This document shows positions 1 to 5,508 of a stretch of 6,475 nt of DNA, in pieces. The stretch spans positions 1-6,475 of the forward strand of contig JAVBYK010000460.1 of assembly GCA_030824095.1 (NCBI GenBank). The letters run 5' to 3'. Positions within the stretch are counted from its first letter, which is position 1; each line of letters begins with the position of its first letter. The notes under the pieces were generated by a model. That model saw only the letters and a program-made list of their open reading frames with translations, was not told the DNA's origin and made no database searches. The DNA is from a bacterium. Lineage in GTDB: Bacteria > Pseudomonadota > Gammaproteobacteria > Burkholderiales > Burkholderiaceae_C. Both the position numbers and the translations under genes were made by a program.

Positions 1-6
1 CCCACC

Positions 7-1608
7 ATGCAAGCACTGCTTTCCGTCTCGGACAAATCCGGCATCGTCGAACTCGCGCAACAACTGCACGCCCAGGGCGTCAAGCTGCTCTCCACCGGCG
101 GCACCGCCAAGCTGCTGGCTGAGAAGGGCCTGCCGGTCACCGAAGTGGCGGAGATGACGGGCTTCCCCGAAATGTTGGACGGCCGCGTCAAGACCCTGCA
201 CCCGCGCGTGCACGGCGGCCTGCTGGCGCGCCGCGATGTGCCCGCGCACATGGCCGCGCTGAAGGAACATTCCATCGGCACCATCGACTTCCTGGTGGTC
301 AACCTGTACCCGTTTGAGGCCACCGTGGCCAAGGCTGGCTGCACGCTGGAAGACGCCATCGAGAACATCGACATCGGCGGCCCCGCCATGGTGCGCAGCG
401 CCGCCAAGAACTGGAAGGATGTGGCGGTGCTGACCGACGCGTCGCAATACGCCACCGTCATTACCGAACTCAAGGCCAATGGCCAGGTCTCGCGCAAGAC
501 CAAGTTCGCCCTGGGTGTGGCCGCGTTCAACCGCATCAGCCAGTACGACGGCGCCATCAGCGACTACCTCTCCGCCGTGCAAGTGGGTGAGGACGCTCCG
601 GCCGACGCCGAAGCGCCCAAGCTGGACCTGTTTCCCGGTCAGAGCAATGGCCGCTTCATCAAGGTGCAGGATCTGCGCTACGGCGAGAACTCGCACCAGA
701 GCGCCGCGCTGTACCGCGACTTGGCTCCCGCGCCCGGCTCGCTGGTCACCGCCAAGCAGTTGCAGGGCAAGGAACTGTCCTACAACAACATTGCCGACGC
801 CGATGCGGCCTGGGAGTGTGTGAAGAGCTTCACGAACACACCGGCCTGCGTCATCGTCAAGCACGCCAACCCCTGCGGCGTGGCCGTGGGCGCCAATGCA
901 CTGGAGGTCTACAGCAAGGCCTTCCAGACCGACCCCACCAGCGCGTTTGGCGGCATCATCGCCCTGAACACCGAGCTGGACGAAGCTGCTGCCCAGCAGA
1001 TCTCCAAGCAGTTTGTCGAAGTGCTGATGGCCCCCAGCTTCACGCCTGCGGCGCTGGAAGTGTTCAAGACCAAGATCAATGTGCGCATTCTCCAGATCGC
1101 TTTGCCCAAGGGCGGCTCCAGCGATTGGGACAACGGCCGTAACGCCATGGACATGAAGCGCATCGGTTCTGGCATCCTGCTGCAGACCGCCGACAACCAC
1201 GAGTTGACGCTGGCCGACCTGAAGGTGGTTACCACCAAGCAGCCGACCCAGGACGAACTGAACGATCTGCTGTTTGCCTGGAACGTGGCCAAGTTCGTCA
1301 AGTCCAACGCCATCGTCTTCTGCAAGGGCGGCATGACCATGGGCGTGGGCGCCGGCCAGATGAGCCGTCTGGACTCCGCGCGCATTGCATCCATCAAGGC
1401 CGGTCACGCCAATCTGAGCCTGGCCGGCACGGTGGTGGCCAGCGATGCCTTCTTCCCGTTCCGCGATGGACTGGACGTGGTCGTTGATGCCGGTGCCACC
1501 TGTGTCATCCAGCCCGGTGGCTCCATGCGCGACGATGAGGTGATCGCCGCCGCCAACGAGCGCGGCGTGGCCATGGTGTTCAGCGGCGTGCGCCACTTCC
1601 GCCATTGA
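7..1608 (+). CDS. purH: Bifunctional AICAR transformylase / IMP cyclohydrolase PurH
   Basis: Catalyses the last two steps of de novo purine synthesis in the cytosol: formyl transfer from 10-formyl-tetrahydrofolate to AICAR, then ring closure of FAICAR to IMP. The 533-residue length fits the family (about 520-530). The N-terminal cyclohydrolase (MGS-like) domain covers roughly residues 1-150, with the STGGTAKLL phosphate-binding loop near residue 30 and KTLHPRVHGG at 62-71. The transformylase domain follows, with RYGENSHQ at 224-231 and the KHANPCG motif at 285-291, whose Lys285-His286 pair matches the known catalytic Lys-His of the family. The C-terminus ends in the typical RHFRH. The ATG at 7 places LLSVSDKSG at the very N-terminus, as in other PurH proteins; only six bases precede it, so its ribosome site and upstream partner cannot be judged. 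No frameshift or missing key residue is seen. A terminator-like hairpin lies 30 bases past the stop. Confidence 0.97.
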   Translation: MQALLSVSDKSGIVELAQQLHAQGVKLLSTGGTAKLLAEKGLPVTEVAEMTGFPEMLDGRVKTLHPRVHGGLLARRDVPAHMAALKEHSIGTIDFLVVNLYPFEATVAKAGCTLEDAIENIDIGGPAMVRSAAKNWKDVAVLTDASQYATVITELKANGQVSRKTKFALGVAAFNRISQYDGAISDYLSAVQVGEDAPADAEAPKLDLFPGQSNGRFIKVQDLRYGENSHQSAALYRDLAPAPGSLVTAKQLQGKELSYNNIADADAAWECVKSFTNTPACVIVKHANPCGVAVGANALEVYSKAFQTDPTSAFGGIIALNTELDEAAAQQISKQFVEVLMAPSFTPAALEVFKTKINVRILQIALPKGGSSDWDNGRNAMDMKRIGSGILLQTADNHELTLADLKVVTTKQPTQDELNDLLFAWNVAKFVKSNAIVFCKGGMTMGVGAGQMSRLDSARIASIKAGHANLSLAGTVVASDAFFPFRDGLDVVVDAGATCVIQPGGSMRDDEVIAAANERGVAMVFSGVRHFRH

Positions 1609-1622
1609 GTTTTTGATCATTT

Positions 1623-1635
1623 GGGCCTCTGGCCC
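1623..1635 (+). other. Small GC hairpin just after purH
   Basis: GGGCC (1623-1627) and GGCCC (1631-1635) pair perfectly around a three-base TCT loop, 14 bases after the purH stop. There is no T-run behind it, so alone it is not a terminator. It could protect the purH mRNA 3' end or simply be chance in GC-rich DNA. Confidence 0.4.
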
Positions 1636-1637
1636 TC

Positions 1638-1695
1638 GCAGAACCTGCATAAGCAGCTACAAAATCAGTAGCGGTTTTTGCAGGTTTTGCTTTTT
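1638..1695 (+). terminator. Nested hairpin plus T-run after purH, probable Rho-independent terminator
   Basis: The outer arms at 1638-1649 (GCAGAACCTGCA) and 1679-1690 (TGCAGGTTTTGC) pair over 12 bases with a single G-U wobble. An inner perfect 5-bp stem, GCTAC (1656-1660) with GTAGC (1668-1672), sits between them with a 7-base AT-rich loop. Five T residues follow at 1691-1695, and a further T5 follows the inner stem at 1675-1679. On the opposite strand no T-run follows, so it would act on purH transcripts. The loop between the outer arms is long for a classical terminator, which lowers confidence. Confidence 0.6.
1656..1672. repeat. Short AT-looped palindrome, copy 1
   Basis: A 5-bp inverted repeat (GCTAC/GTAGC) with a 7-base loop, AAAATCA. 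Read on the minus strand it is GCTAC-TGATTTT-GTAGC, close to the second palindrome at 2194-2210 (GCTAT-TATTGTT-ATAGC), with the same stem and loop sizes and a compensatory C-G to T-A swap at the stem top. It resembles a small intergenic repeat that I recall as abundant in Comamonadaceae; that family assignment is from memory and unverified. Confidence 0.45.
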
Positions 1696-1705
1696 GTGCG
1701 CGGCG

Positions 1706-1711
1706 TATCAT
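1706..1711 (+). promoter_or_regulatory. Possible -10 element (TATCAT) ahead of the hypothetical gene
   Basis: TATCAT matches the sigma-70 -10 consensus at five of six positions. It lies after the purH terminator and overlaps the first possible start codon, so use of it would put transcription initiation close to ATG 1719. No good -35 hexamer is seen at 16-18 bases upstream, where the sequence is the T-rich terminator tail. Weak evidence. Confidence 0.25.
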
Positions 1712-2126
1712 GGGTCGCATGACCACTCCTGCCAAACGCGCGGCTCCGGCCCGCGCCAAACCTGCCGCCCAGTCAGCCGCTCCAACCAAGGTGTCTTCGG
1801 AGCCGTATCTTCGCTTCTACCACTCGAAGCAACTACGCGCCAAAACACTGAAAGTGCTTGCCACCGTTGAGACCAGTGACGATCCGACGGAGCATTGCGG
1901 AGCGTTGACCGACCTGATTCTGGAGCTGGTTGACAGCGGCATGGACTACTTTTTTCTGCGCTCGCTCAAGGCCACCAAGGCGGGCTTTGTCGTCCAGCAG
2001 TCCGCGTCGCTGGGGCTGGTGGGTGTTCAAAAGGTGATGGGCACGGTTGTCCGAAATATCCTGGGCCGCATGAATGGGCCGCAACTGCTATCGGTGTGCG
2101 CCACCCTTCGTGAACTCATGGTCTGA
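1710..2126 (+). CDS. Conserved-type hypothetical protein, 138 residues
   Basis: I do not recognise a named domain. Residues 1-30 are rich in Ala, Lys, Arg and Pro and are probably disordered. From about residue 33 (YLRFYHSKQLRAKTL) to the end the sequence looks like an ordered, mostly helical domain, with blocks at 66-84 (LTDLILELVDSGMDYFFLR) and 92-121 (Gly/Val-rich, ending in RNILGRM). No signal peptide is evident. Residues 100-117 are moderately hydrophobic but contain Gln, Lys and Arg, so a membrane span is unlikely. Similar proteins seem familiar from Burkholderiales as hypothetical genes, which I cannot confirm here. Codon use matches its neighbours, supporting a real gene. The start is uncertain: ATG 1710 or ATG 1719 (three codons later), and neither has a convincing Shine-Dalgarno site. 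It converges on hemL. No function is proposed. Confidence 0.75.
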   Translation: MGRMTTPAKRAAPARAKPAAQSAAPTKVSSEPYLRFYHSKQLRAKTLKVLATVETSDDPTEHCGALTDLILELVDSGMDYFFLRSLKATKAGFVVQQSASLGLVGVQKVMGTVVRNILGRMNGPQLLSVCATLRELMV

Positions 2127-2139
2127 AGCGTGCCTCCAC

Positions 2140-2172
2140 AAAAAAGGCTGGATGCCAAATTGGCGCCCAGCC
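2140..2172 (-). terminator. Rho-independent terminator of the thiD-like/hemL unit
   Basis: Read on the minus strand, GGCTGG (2172-2167) pairs perfectly with CCAGCC (2151-2146), an inner GCCA/TGGC stem closes the loop, and six T residues follow at once (2145-2140). It lies 32 bases beyond the hemL stop. On the plus strand the same hairpin is followed by no T-run, so it appears directional and does not obviously end transcripts of the convergent hypothetical gene, whose stop lies 13 bases before the tract. Confidence 0.85.
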
Positions 2173-2190
2173 CTCGTGGAATATGATTAG

Positions 2191-2213
2191 ATTGCTATTA
2201 TTGTTATAGCAAT
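2191..2213. repeat. Short AT-looped palindrome, copy 2, overlapping the hemL stop
   Basis: ATTGCTAT (2191-2198) and ATAGCAAT (2206-2213) form a perfect 8-bp inverted repeat around a 7-base loop, TATTGTT. The right arm and part of the loop contain the last codons and the TAA stop of hemL, read on the minus strand. The core 2194-2210 is related to the palindrome at 1656-1672. No T-run follows on either strand, so it is not itself a terminator. Confidence 0.5.
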
Positions 2214-3508
2214 TTGAAAACATCGGCTGCCGCGGCGACCGCCTCGGCAATGTCCGCCTCGGTGTGGGCCGCGCTCATGAAGCCGGCTTCGTACAGCGCT
2301 GGAGCAAAGTACACGCCGCGGTCCAGCATACCGTGGAACAGGGTGTTGAAGCGTTTGTTGTCGGTGGTCATGACCTTGGCGTAGTTCTGCGGCAGGGCAT
2401 CGAACAGGAAGAAGCCGAACATGCCACCTTCGGAATCCACGCTGAACGGGACTCCAGCCGCGTCGGCTGCGCCCTTGAGGCCTGTCATCAGCTTCTGGGT
2501 CTTGGCGCCCAATGCTTCGTAGAAGCCGGGCTTCTGGATCTCGCGCAGTGTGGCCAGGCCGCAGGCGGTGGCGATGGGGTTGCCCGACAGCGTGCCGGCC
2601 TGGTAGACCGGGCCCAGGGGTGCCATCATTTCCATGATGCCGCGCTTGGCGCCGAAGGCTGCCAGCGGCATGCCGCCACCAATGACCTTGCCCATGACGG
2701 TGATGTCCGGCGCAAAGCCGGGGATGGACTTGGCATAGACACTTTGCGCGCTGCCCAAGGCCACGCGAAAACCCGTCATCACTTCGTCCAGAATCAGCAG
2801 GGCGCCGTGCTCGGTGCACAGTTCGCGGCAGCGCTGCATGAAGGGGACGGAGGCGCGCACAAAGTTCATGTTGCCGGCAATCGGTTCGATGATCAGGCAG
2901 GCCAGGTCCTTGCCGTGCAGGGCGAAGGCTTCTTCCAGCTGTGCCACGTTGTTGTACTCCAGCACCAGGGTGTGTTGCACGACCTCGTTGGGCACGCCGG
3001 CGCTGGTGGGGTTGCCAAAGGTGGCCAGGCCGGAGCCGGCCTTGACCAGCAGGGCGTCGGCGTGGCCGTGGTAGCAACCTTCAAATTTGAGGATCTTGGT
3101 GCGGCCTGTGGCGCCACGCGCCAGGCGGATGGCGCTCATGCCAGCCTCGGTGCCGCTGCTCACCAAACGCACCATGTCCATGCTGGGAACCAGGCTCAGG
3201 ATTTCCTCGGCCAGCTCGACCTCGCGCTCGGTCGGTGCGCCGAAGGAGAAGCCTTCCAGGCAGGCCTTTTCCACGGCCTCGACGACGGCGGGGTGGCCAT
3301 GCCCCAGGATCATCGGTCCCCAGGAGCCGATGAAGTCGATGTAGCGCTTGTCATTGGCATCCCAAAAATAGGCACCTTGCGCACGGGATACAAATCGGGG
3401 CGTGCCGCCCACGGCCTTGAAGGCGCGCACGGGGGAATTGACGCCGCCGGGGATGACCTTTTGGGCGCGTTGGAACAGTTGCAGGTTGCGGTCAGTGTCG
3501 GGTGTCAT
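2204..3508 (-). CDS. hemL: Glutamate-1-semialdehyde 2,1-aminomutase HemL
   Basis: A PLP-dependent class III aminotransferase-fold enzyme that converts glutamate-1-semialdehyde to 5-aminolevulinate, the committed precursor of haem and other tetrapyrroles in the C5 pathway. The 434-residue length is typical. Visible motifs are PGGVNSPVRAF (20-30), SSGTEA (118-123, phosphate-binding), CYHGHAD (145-151), DEVMTGFR (241-248, whose Asp241 is expected to contact the PLP ring nitrogen) and VMGKVIGGGMPL (271-282), with Lys274 as the expected PLP Schiff-base lysine. The ATG at 3508 puts NLQLFQRAQKVIPGG at the N-terminus as in the family; the frame stays open upstream only because it runs into the overlapping thiD-like gene. 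The first 17 bases overlap the end of that gene. No Shine-Dalgarno site precedes the ATG, so translational coupling is likely. A strong terminator follows 32 bases after the stop. Confidence 0.97.
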   Translation of the reverse strand: MTPDTDRNLQLFQRAQKVIPGGVNSPVRAFKAVGGTPRFVSRAQGAYFWDANDKRYIDFIGSWGPMILGHGHPAVVEAVEKACLEGFSFGAPTEREVELAEEILSLVPSMDMVRLVSSGTEAGMSAIRLARGATGRTKILKFEGCYHGHADALLVKAGSGLATFGNPTSAGVPNEVVQHTLVLEYNNVAQLEEAFALHGKDLACLIIEPIAGNMNFVRASVPFMQRCRELCTEHGALLILDEVMTGFRVALGSAQSVYAKSIPGFAPDITVMGKVIGGGMPLAAFGAKRGIMEMMAPLGPVYQAGTLSGNPIATACGLATLREIQKPGFYEALGAKTQKLMTGLKGAADAAGVPFSVDSEGGMFGFFLFDALPQNYAKVMTTDNKRFNTLFHGMLDRGVYFAPALYEAGFMSAAHTEADIAEAVAAAADVFKLL

Positions 3509-4427
3509 TGGGTGAGATTTCAAAGGAGGAGTCTTGGGGCTCTTCGTCGTCTGGCTCGGGGTGGGCCCAGAACAGGCGGTCGGGCAGCACATTGCCCATG
3601 CCCGGCCTGAAGCCACTTTCCAGGCAGCGGTCCAGATAGCTCAGGGCTTCGTCGGTGGCCTCCGACAGCTCGGTGCCACTGGCAATCAGGGCCGCCAGGG
3701 CGGCCGACAGTGTGTCGCCGGCGCCGGAAAACACGGCCTCGAAGCGCTCGAACTTGTTGCTGCACAGCACCGATGTCGGGCTGCACAGCGTGTTCTCAAT
3801 GAATTGCTCGGGCAGGGGGATGCCGGTCACCAGGGTGTAGGGCACGCCGAACGCGTTGGCCGCGCGGGCAATGTCGCGTGCGGTCGGGCCGCGCTCGGCA
3901 CTCCAGTCCGGCAGCAGCCAGCGGGACAGGGTGCTGTGGTTTCCAACCAACACAGTGGTGAGCGGCAGCAGCAACTCGGTGTGTGCGTCCTGATACTGGT
4001 CAATCTGGTCATCCTGCCACCAGGACAGATCGGGCATGTAGGCCACCAGCGGGATGTCGGCATAGTCAGAGGCCAGTTCGGCGATGCCGCTGAGGTTCTC
4101 GGGCGAGCCGACAAATCCCACCTTGATGACCTGCACCGGCACGTCTTCCAGAATGGCGCGGGCCTGCTCGATCACAGCCTCGTCGTCCATGCAGAAGTGG
4201 TCGTATACCTCGGCGGTGTCGCGGGCGTAGGCGCCGGTGATGATGGGAAGTGCGTGCGCCCCGACCGAGGCAATGGCCGTGATGTCCGCCGTGATGCCGC
4301 CGGCGCCACTGGGGTCGTTGGCGTTGAAGACCATGACACAACCGATGGGCCCGTCATCCTCAGATTCGATCTCGATGGTGGTATCTGGAAGAGCCGACAT
4401 GGATGAGCCTGTCTTAGGGTTTGTCAT
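3492..4427 (-). CDS. thiD: ThiD-like kinase (phosphomethylpyrimidine kinase family)
   Basis: A ribokinase-fold kinase of the ThiD/pyridoxal kinase group, usually annotated as hydroxymethylpyrimidine/phosphomethylpyrimidine kinase of thiamine synthesis. The N-terminal NDPSGAGGITADITAIASVG (37-56) corresponds to the ThiD substrate-binding segment, and SGAGDTLSAALAAL (234-247) to the phosphate-binding anion hole. Differences from E. coli ThiD as I recall it are GITAD instead of GIQAD, GAGDT instead of GTGCT (Asp238 where ThiD has a catalytic Cys, as in pyridoxal kinases), and VGNHSTLSRWLLPDW (161-175) where TPN-type sequence is expected. The 311 residues exceed the usual 265-270 because of extensions at both ends, including an acidic tail from about residue 290. 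ATG 4400 (residue 10) is an alternative start with AGG seven bases upstream; the first ATG has no ribosome site. The family is secure, the substrate is not. It overlaps hemL by 17 bases. Confidence 0.85.
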   Translation of the reverse strand: MTNPKTGSSMSALPDTTIEIESEDDGPIGCVMVFNANDPSGAGGITADITAIASVGAHALPIITGAYARDTAEVYDHFCMDDEAVIEQARAILEDVPVQVIKVGFVGSPENLSGIAELASDYADIPLVAYMPDLSWWQDDQIDQYQDAHTELLLPLTTVLVGNHSTLSRWLLPDWSAERGPTARDIARAANAFGVPYTLVTGIPLPEQFIENTLCSPTSVLCSNKFERFEAVFSGAGDTLSAALAALIASGTELSEATDEALSYLDRCLESGFRPGMGNVLPDRLFWAHPEPDDEEPQDSSFEISPNDTRH

Positions 4428-4520
4428 CAGACAGAATGGCGAAGTTTGTGCGCGCTAGCGGCGTTTTGCTGATGCTGCTTCTATACAATCCTTGCATTCT
4501 ATTCGAAGGCCCTTTAAGCT
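4428..4520. promoter_or_regulatory. Divergent intergenic promoter region, thiD-like/hemL versus rubredoxin/pil
   Basis: These 93 bases must hold the promoters, or at least the upstream control, of two units running in opposite directions. The tract TATACAAT (4482-4489) contains TACAAT, a five-of-six match to a -10 element for the rightward unit, 32 bases before the GTG start; its complement reads ATTGTATA and contains TATAGA when extended leftward, a possible -10 for the kinase unit. No good -35 hexamer is found at the right spacing for either direction, so activators or other sigma factors are possible. The gap is AT-richer than its surroundings around 4475-4505. Confidence 0.4.
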
Positions 4521-4694
4521 GTGAGCGATACTAAAACATGGATGTGCCTGATTTGCGGCTGGATCTATGACGAGGCGGTGGGAGCCGTCGAACATGGCAT
4601 TGCGCCGGGCACCCGTTGGGCCGATGTGCCCATGAATTGGACGTGTCCGGAGTGCGGCGCACGCAAAGAAGATTTTGAAATGGTTCAGATTTGA
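4521..4694 (+). CDS. rubA: Rubredoxin
   Basis: A small iron protein with one Fe held by four cysteines, a one-electron carrier in the cytosol. The 57-residue product has the two hallmark knuckles, CLICG (Cys9, Cys12) and CPECG (Cys42, Cys45), plus the expected aromatic WIYD (14-17), the APGT-W segment (28-33) and FEMV near the end; length is normal (52-57). The start is GTG at 4521: an in-frame TAA at 4515-4517 excludes anything further upstream, and the first in-frame ATG (4542) would begin at residue 8, directly before Cys9. GAAGG at 4505-4509 is a plausible, slightly distant ribosome site. It is first in the rightward unit, 38 bases before pilG. In Burkholderiales a rubredoxin ahead of pil chemosensory genes is a familiar order (from memory), but its redox partner is unknown. 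Confidence 0.95.
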   Translation: MSDTKTWMCLICGWIYDEAVGAVEHGIAPGTRWADVPMNWTCPECGARKEDFEMVQI

Positions 4695-4718
4695 ATGGCT
4701 AACCGTCCACACATGATC

Positions 4719-4723
4719 AGGAG
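4719..4723 (+). promoter_or_regulatory. Ribosome binding site supporting the TTG start of pilG
   Basis: AGGAG lies nine bases before TTG 4733. The same frame has a stop at 4700-4702 and contains no ATG or GTG between that stop and the TTG, so this site and the reading frame together fix the unusual start. The nearby ATG at 4726 is out of frame and opens only 15 codons. Confidence 0.75.
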
Positions 4724-4732
4724 CAATGCCTT

Positions 4733-5131
4733 TTGAGTACCGCAGCACCCAGTGTCAAAGTTCTGGTCATTGACGACAGCAATACGATTCGCCGCAGTGC
4801 GGAGATCTTCCTCAAACAGGGTGGCCATGACGTGATGCTGGCCGAGGATGGGTTTGATGCGCTGGCCAAGGTCAATGACTACCAGCCGCAATTGATCTTT
4901 TGCGACATCCTGATGCCCCGCCTGGATGGCTATCAGACCTGCGCCATCATCAAACGCAATGCGAAATATTCCGGTGTCCCGGTGGTGATGTTATCGTCCA
5001 AGGATGGTGTCTTTGACAAGGCACGTGGCCGTATGGTGGGCGCGCAGGACTATCTCACCAAACCGTTCACCAAAGATCAGTTGCTGCAGGCCGTGCGGCA
5101 ATTCGGAGCAGTTGTGCAAGGAGCTAATTGA
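4733..5131 (+). CDS. pilG: Twitching motility response regulator PilG
   Basis: A single-domain, CheY-like response regulator of the Pil-Chp chemosensory system, thought to promote pilus extension when phosphorylated by the ChpA/PilL histidine kinase. The 132 residues form one receiver domain: the acidic pair Asp14-Asp15 in VIDDSN, phosphoacceptor Asp58 in CDILMPRLDGYQTC, the switch Ser in VMLSSKDG (85-92) and Lys110 in LTKPF. The segments DGFDALAKV, MPRLDGYQTC and SSKDGVFDKARGR are strongly PilG-like compared with Pseudomonas PilG as I recall it, which separates it from generic CheY. No output domain is present. Translation starts at TTG 4733. Its stop TGA shares one base with the pilH ATG (TGATG), a coupled arrangement. 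Confidence 0.93.
   Translation: MSTAAPSVKVLVIDDSNTIRRSAEIFLKQGGHDVMLAEDGFDALAKVNDYQPQLIFCDILMPRLDGYQTCAIIKRNAKYSGVPVVMLSSKDGVFDKARGRMVGAQDYLTKPFTKDQLLQAVRQFGAVVQGAN
5118..5123 (+). promoter_or_regulatory. Ribosome binding site of pilH inside the pilG end
   Basis: AAGGAG is a strong Shine-Dalgarno match seven bases before ATG 5131. It favours that ATG over the adjacent in-frame TTG at 5128, and it lies wholly within the last codons of pilG. Confidence 0.85.
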
Positions 5132-5496
5132 TGGCAATAAATAAAGTACTCATCGTTGACGATTCAAAAACCGAGATCATGTTCCTGACGGATCTGCTGC
5201 AGAAGAACGGCTATGTGGTGCGTTCGGCAGAGAACGCCGACGAAGCTTTCAAGCGCCTCACGGAAGAAAAACCCGATCTGATTTTGATGGACGTCGTGAT
5301 GCCAGGACAGAATGGTTTCCAGTTGACCCGGGCCATCAACCGCACCCCTGAGTACACCGAGATTCCCATTTTTATCTGCACCAGCAAGAATCTGGAAACT
5401 GACCGTGTGTGGGGCATGCGCCAGGGCGCCAAGGACTACATCACCAAGCCGGTGGACCCCGCTGAGCTGTTCGCCAAAATCAAGGCCCTGGGTTGA
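5131..5496 (+). CDS. pilH: Twitching motility response regulator PilH
   Basis: The second single-domain response regulator of the Pil-Chp system; in Pseudomonas PilH opposes or balances PilG, as a phosphate sink or a retraction signal. The 121 residues hold one receiver domain: Asp10-Asp11 in LIVDDSKTE, phosphoacceptor Asp54 in LMDVVMPGQNGF, Thr84 in CTSKN and Lys106 in ITKPVD. The blocks VMPGQNGFQLTR and ETDRVWGMRQGAKDYITKPVD are characteristic of PilH and distinguish it from PilG. The ATG at 5131 overlaps the pilG TGA by one base. The pilH frame continues directly into the pilI frame, interrupted only by the TGA and four codons, so the two are separate proteins, not a split fusion. Confidence 0.93.
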   Translation: MAINKVLIVDDSKTEIMFLTDLLQKNGYVVRSAENADEAFKRLTEEKPDLILMDVVMPGQNGFQLTRAINRTPEYTEIPIFICTSKNLETDRVWGMRQGAKDYITKPVDPAELFAKIKALG

Positions 5497-5508
5497 TTCT
5501 GCGATCTC

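Noticed and set aside
909..1397. A 162-codon minus-strand frame inside purH
   Set aside because: It lies wholly within the PurH transformylase domain on the opposite strand, with Ser/Ala/Leu-rich content of shadow type.
1613..1870. An 85-codon plus-strand frame overlapping the terminator and the start of the hypothetical gene
   Set aside because: It would translate through the terminator hairpin and half overlaps a better frame; its composition is not protein-like.
2191..2213. The palindrome over the hemL stop as a second terminator
   Set aside because: Neither strand has a T-run after it, and a proper terminator lies a few bases further along the hemL transcript.
2264..3610. A 448-codon plus-strand open frame opposite hemL
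   Set aside because: It mirrors hemL codon bias in GC-rich DNA, its product is rich in Gly, Ala, Gln and His with no recognisable domain, and hemL on the other strand is certain.
3522..4406. A perfect AAAGGAGGAG site followed by TTG 3534 and a 290-codon plus-strand frame opposite the kinase gene
   Set aside because: The purine tract is the complement of kinase codons for SSFE, the spacing to the TTG is too short, and the product is low-complexity and Gly/Val/Gln-rich with no known fold, while the kinase family match is clear.
4455..4891. Two minus-strand frames opposite rubredoxin and pilG
   Set aside because: They cover the divergent promoter gap and two certain genes, with no ribosome site or family resemblance.
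5128..5130. TTG as the pilH start, one codon before the ATG
   Set aside because: The adjacent ATG 5131 has an ideally spaced AAGGAG and is the stronger start codon.
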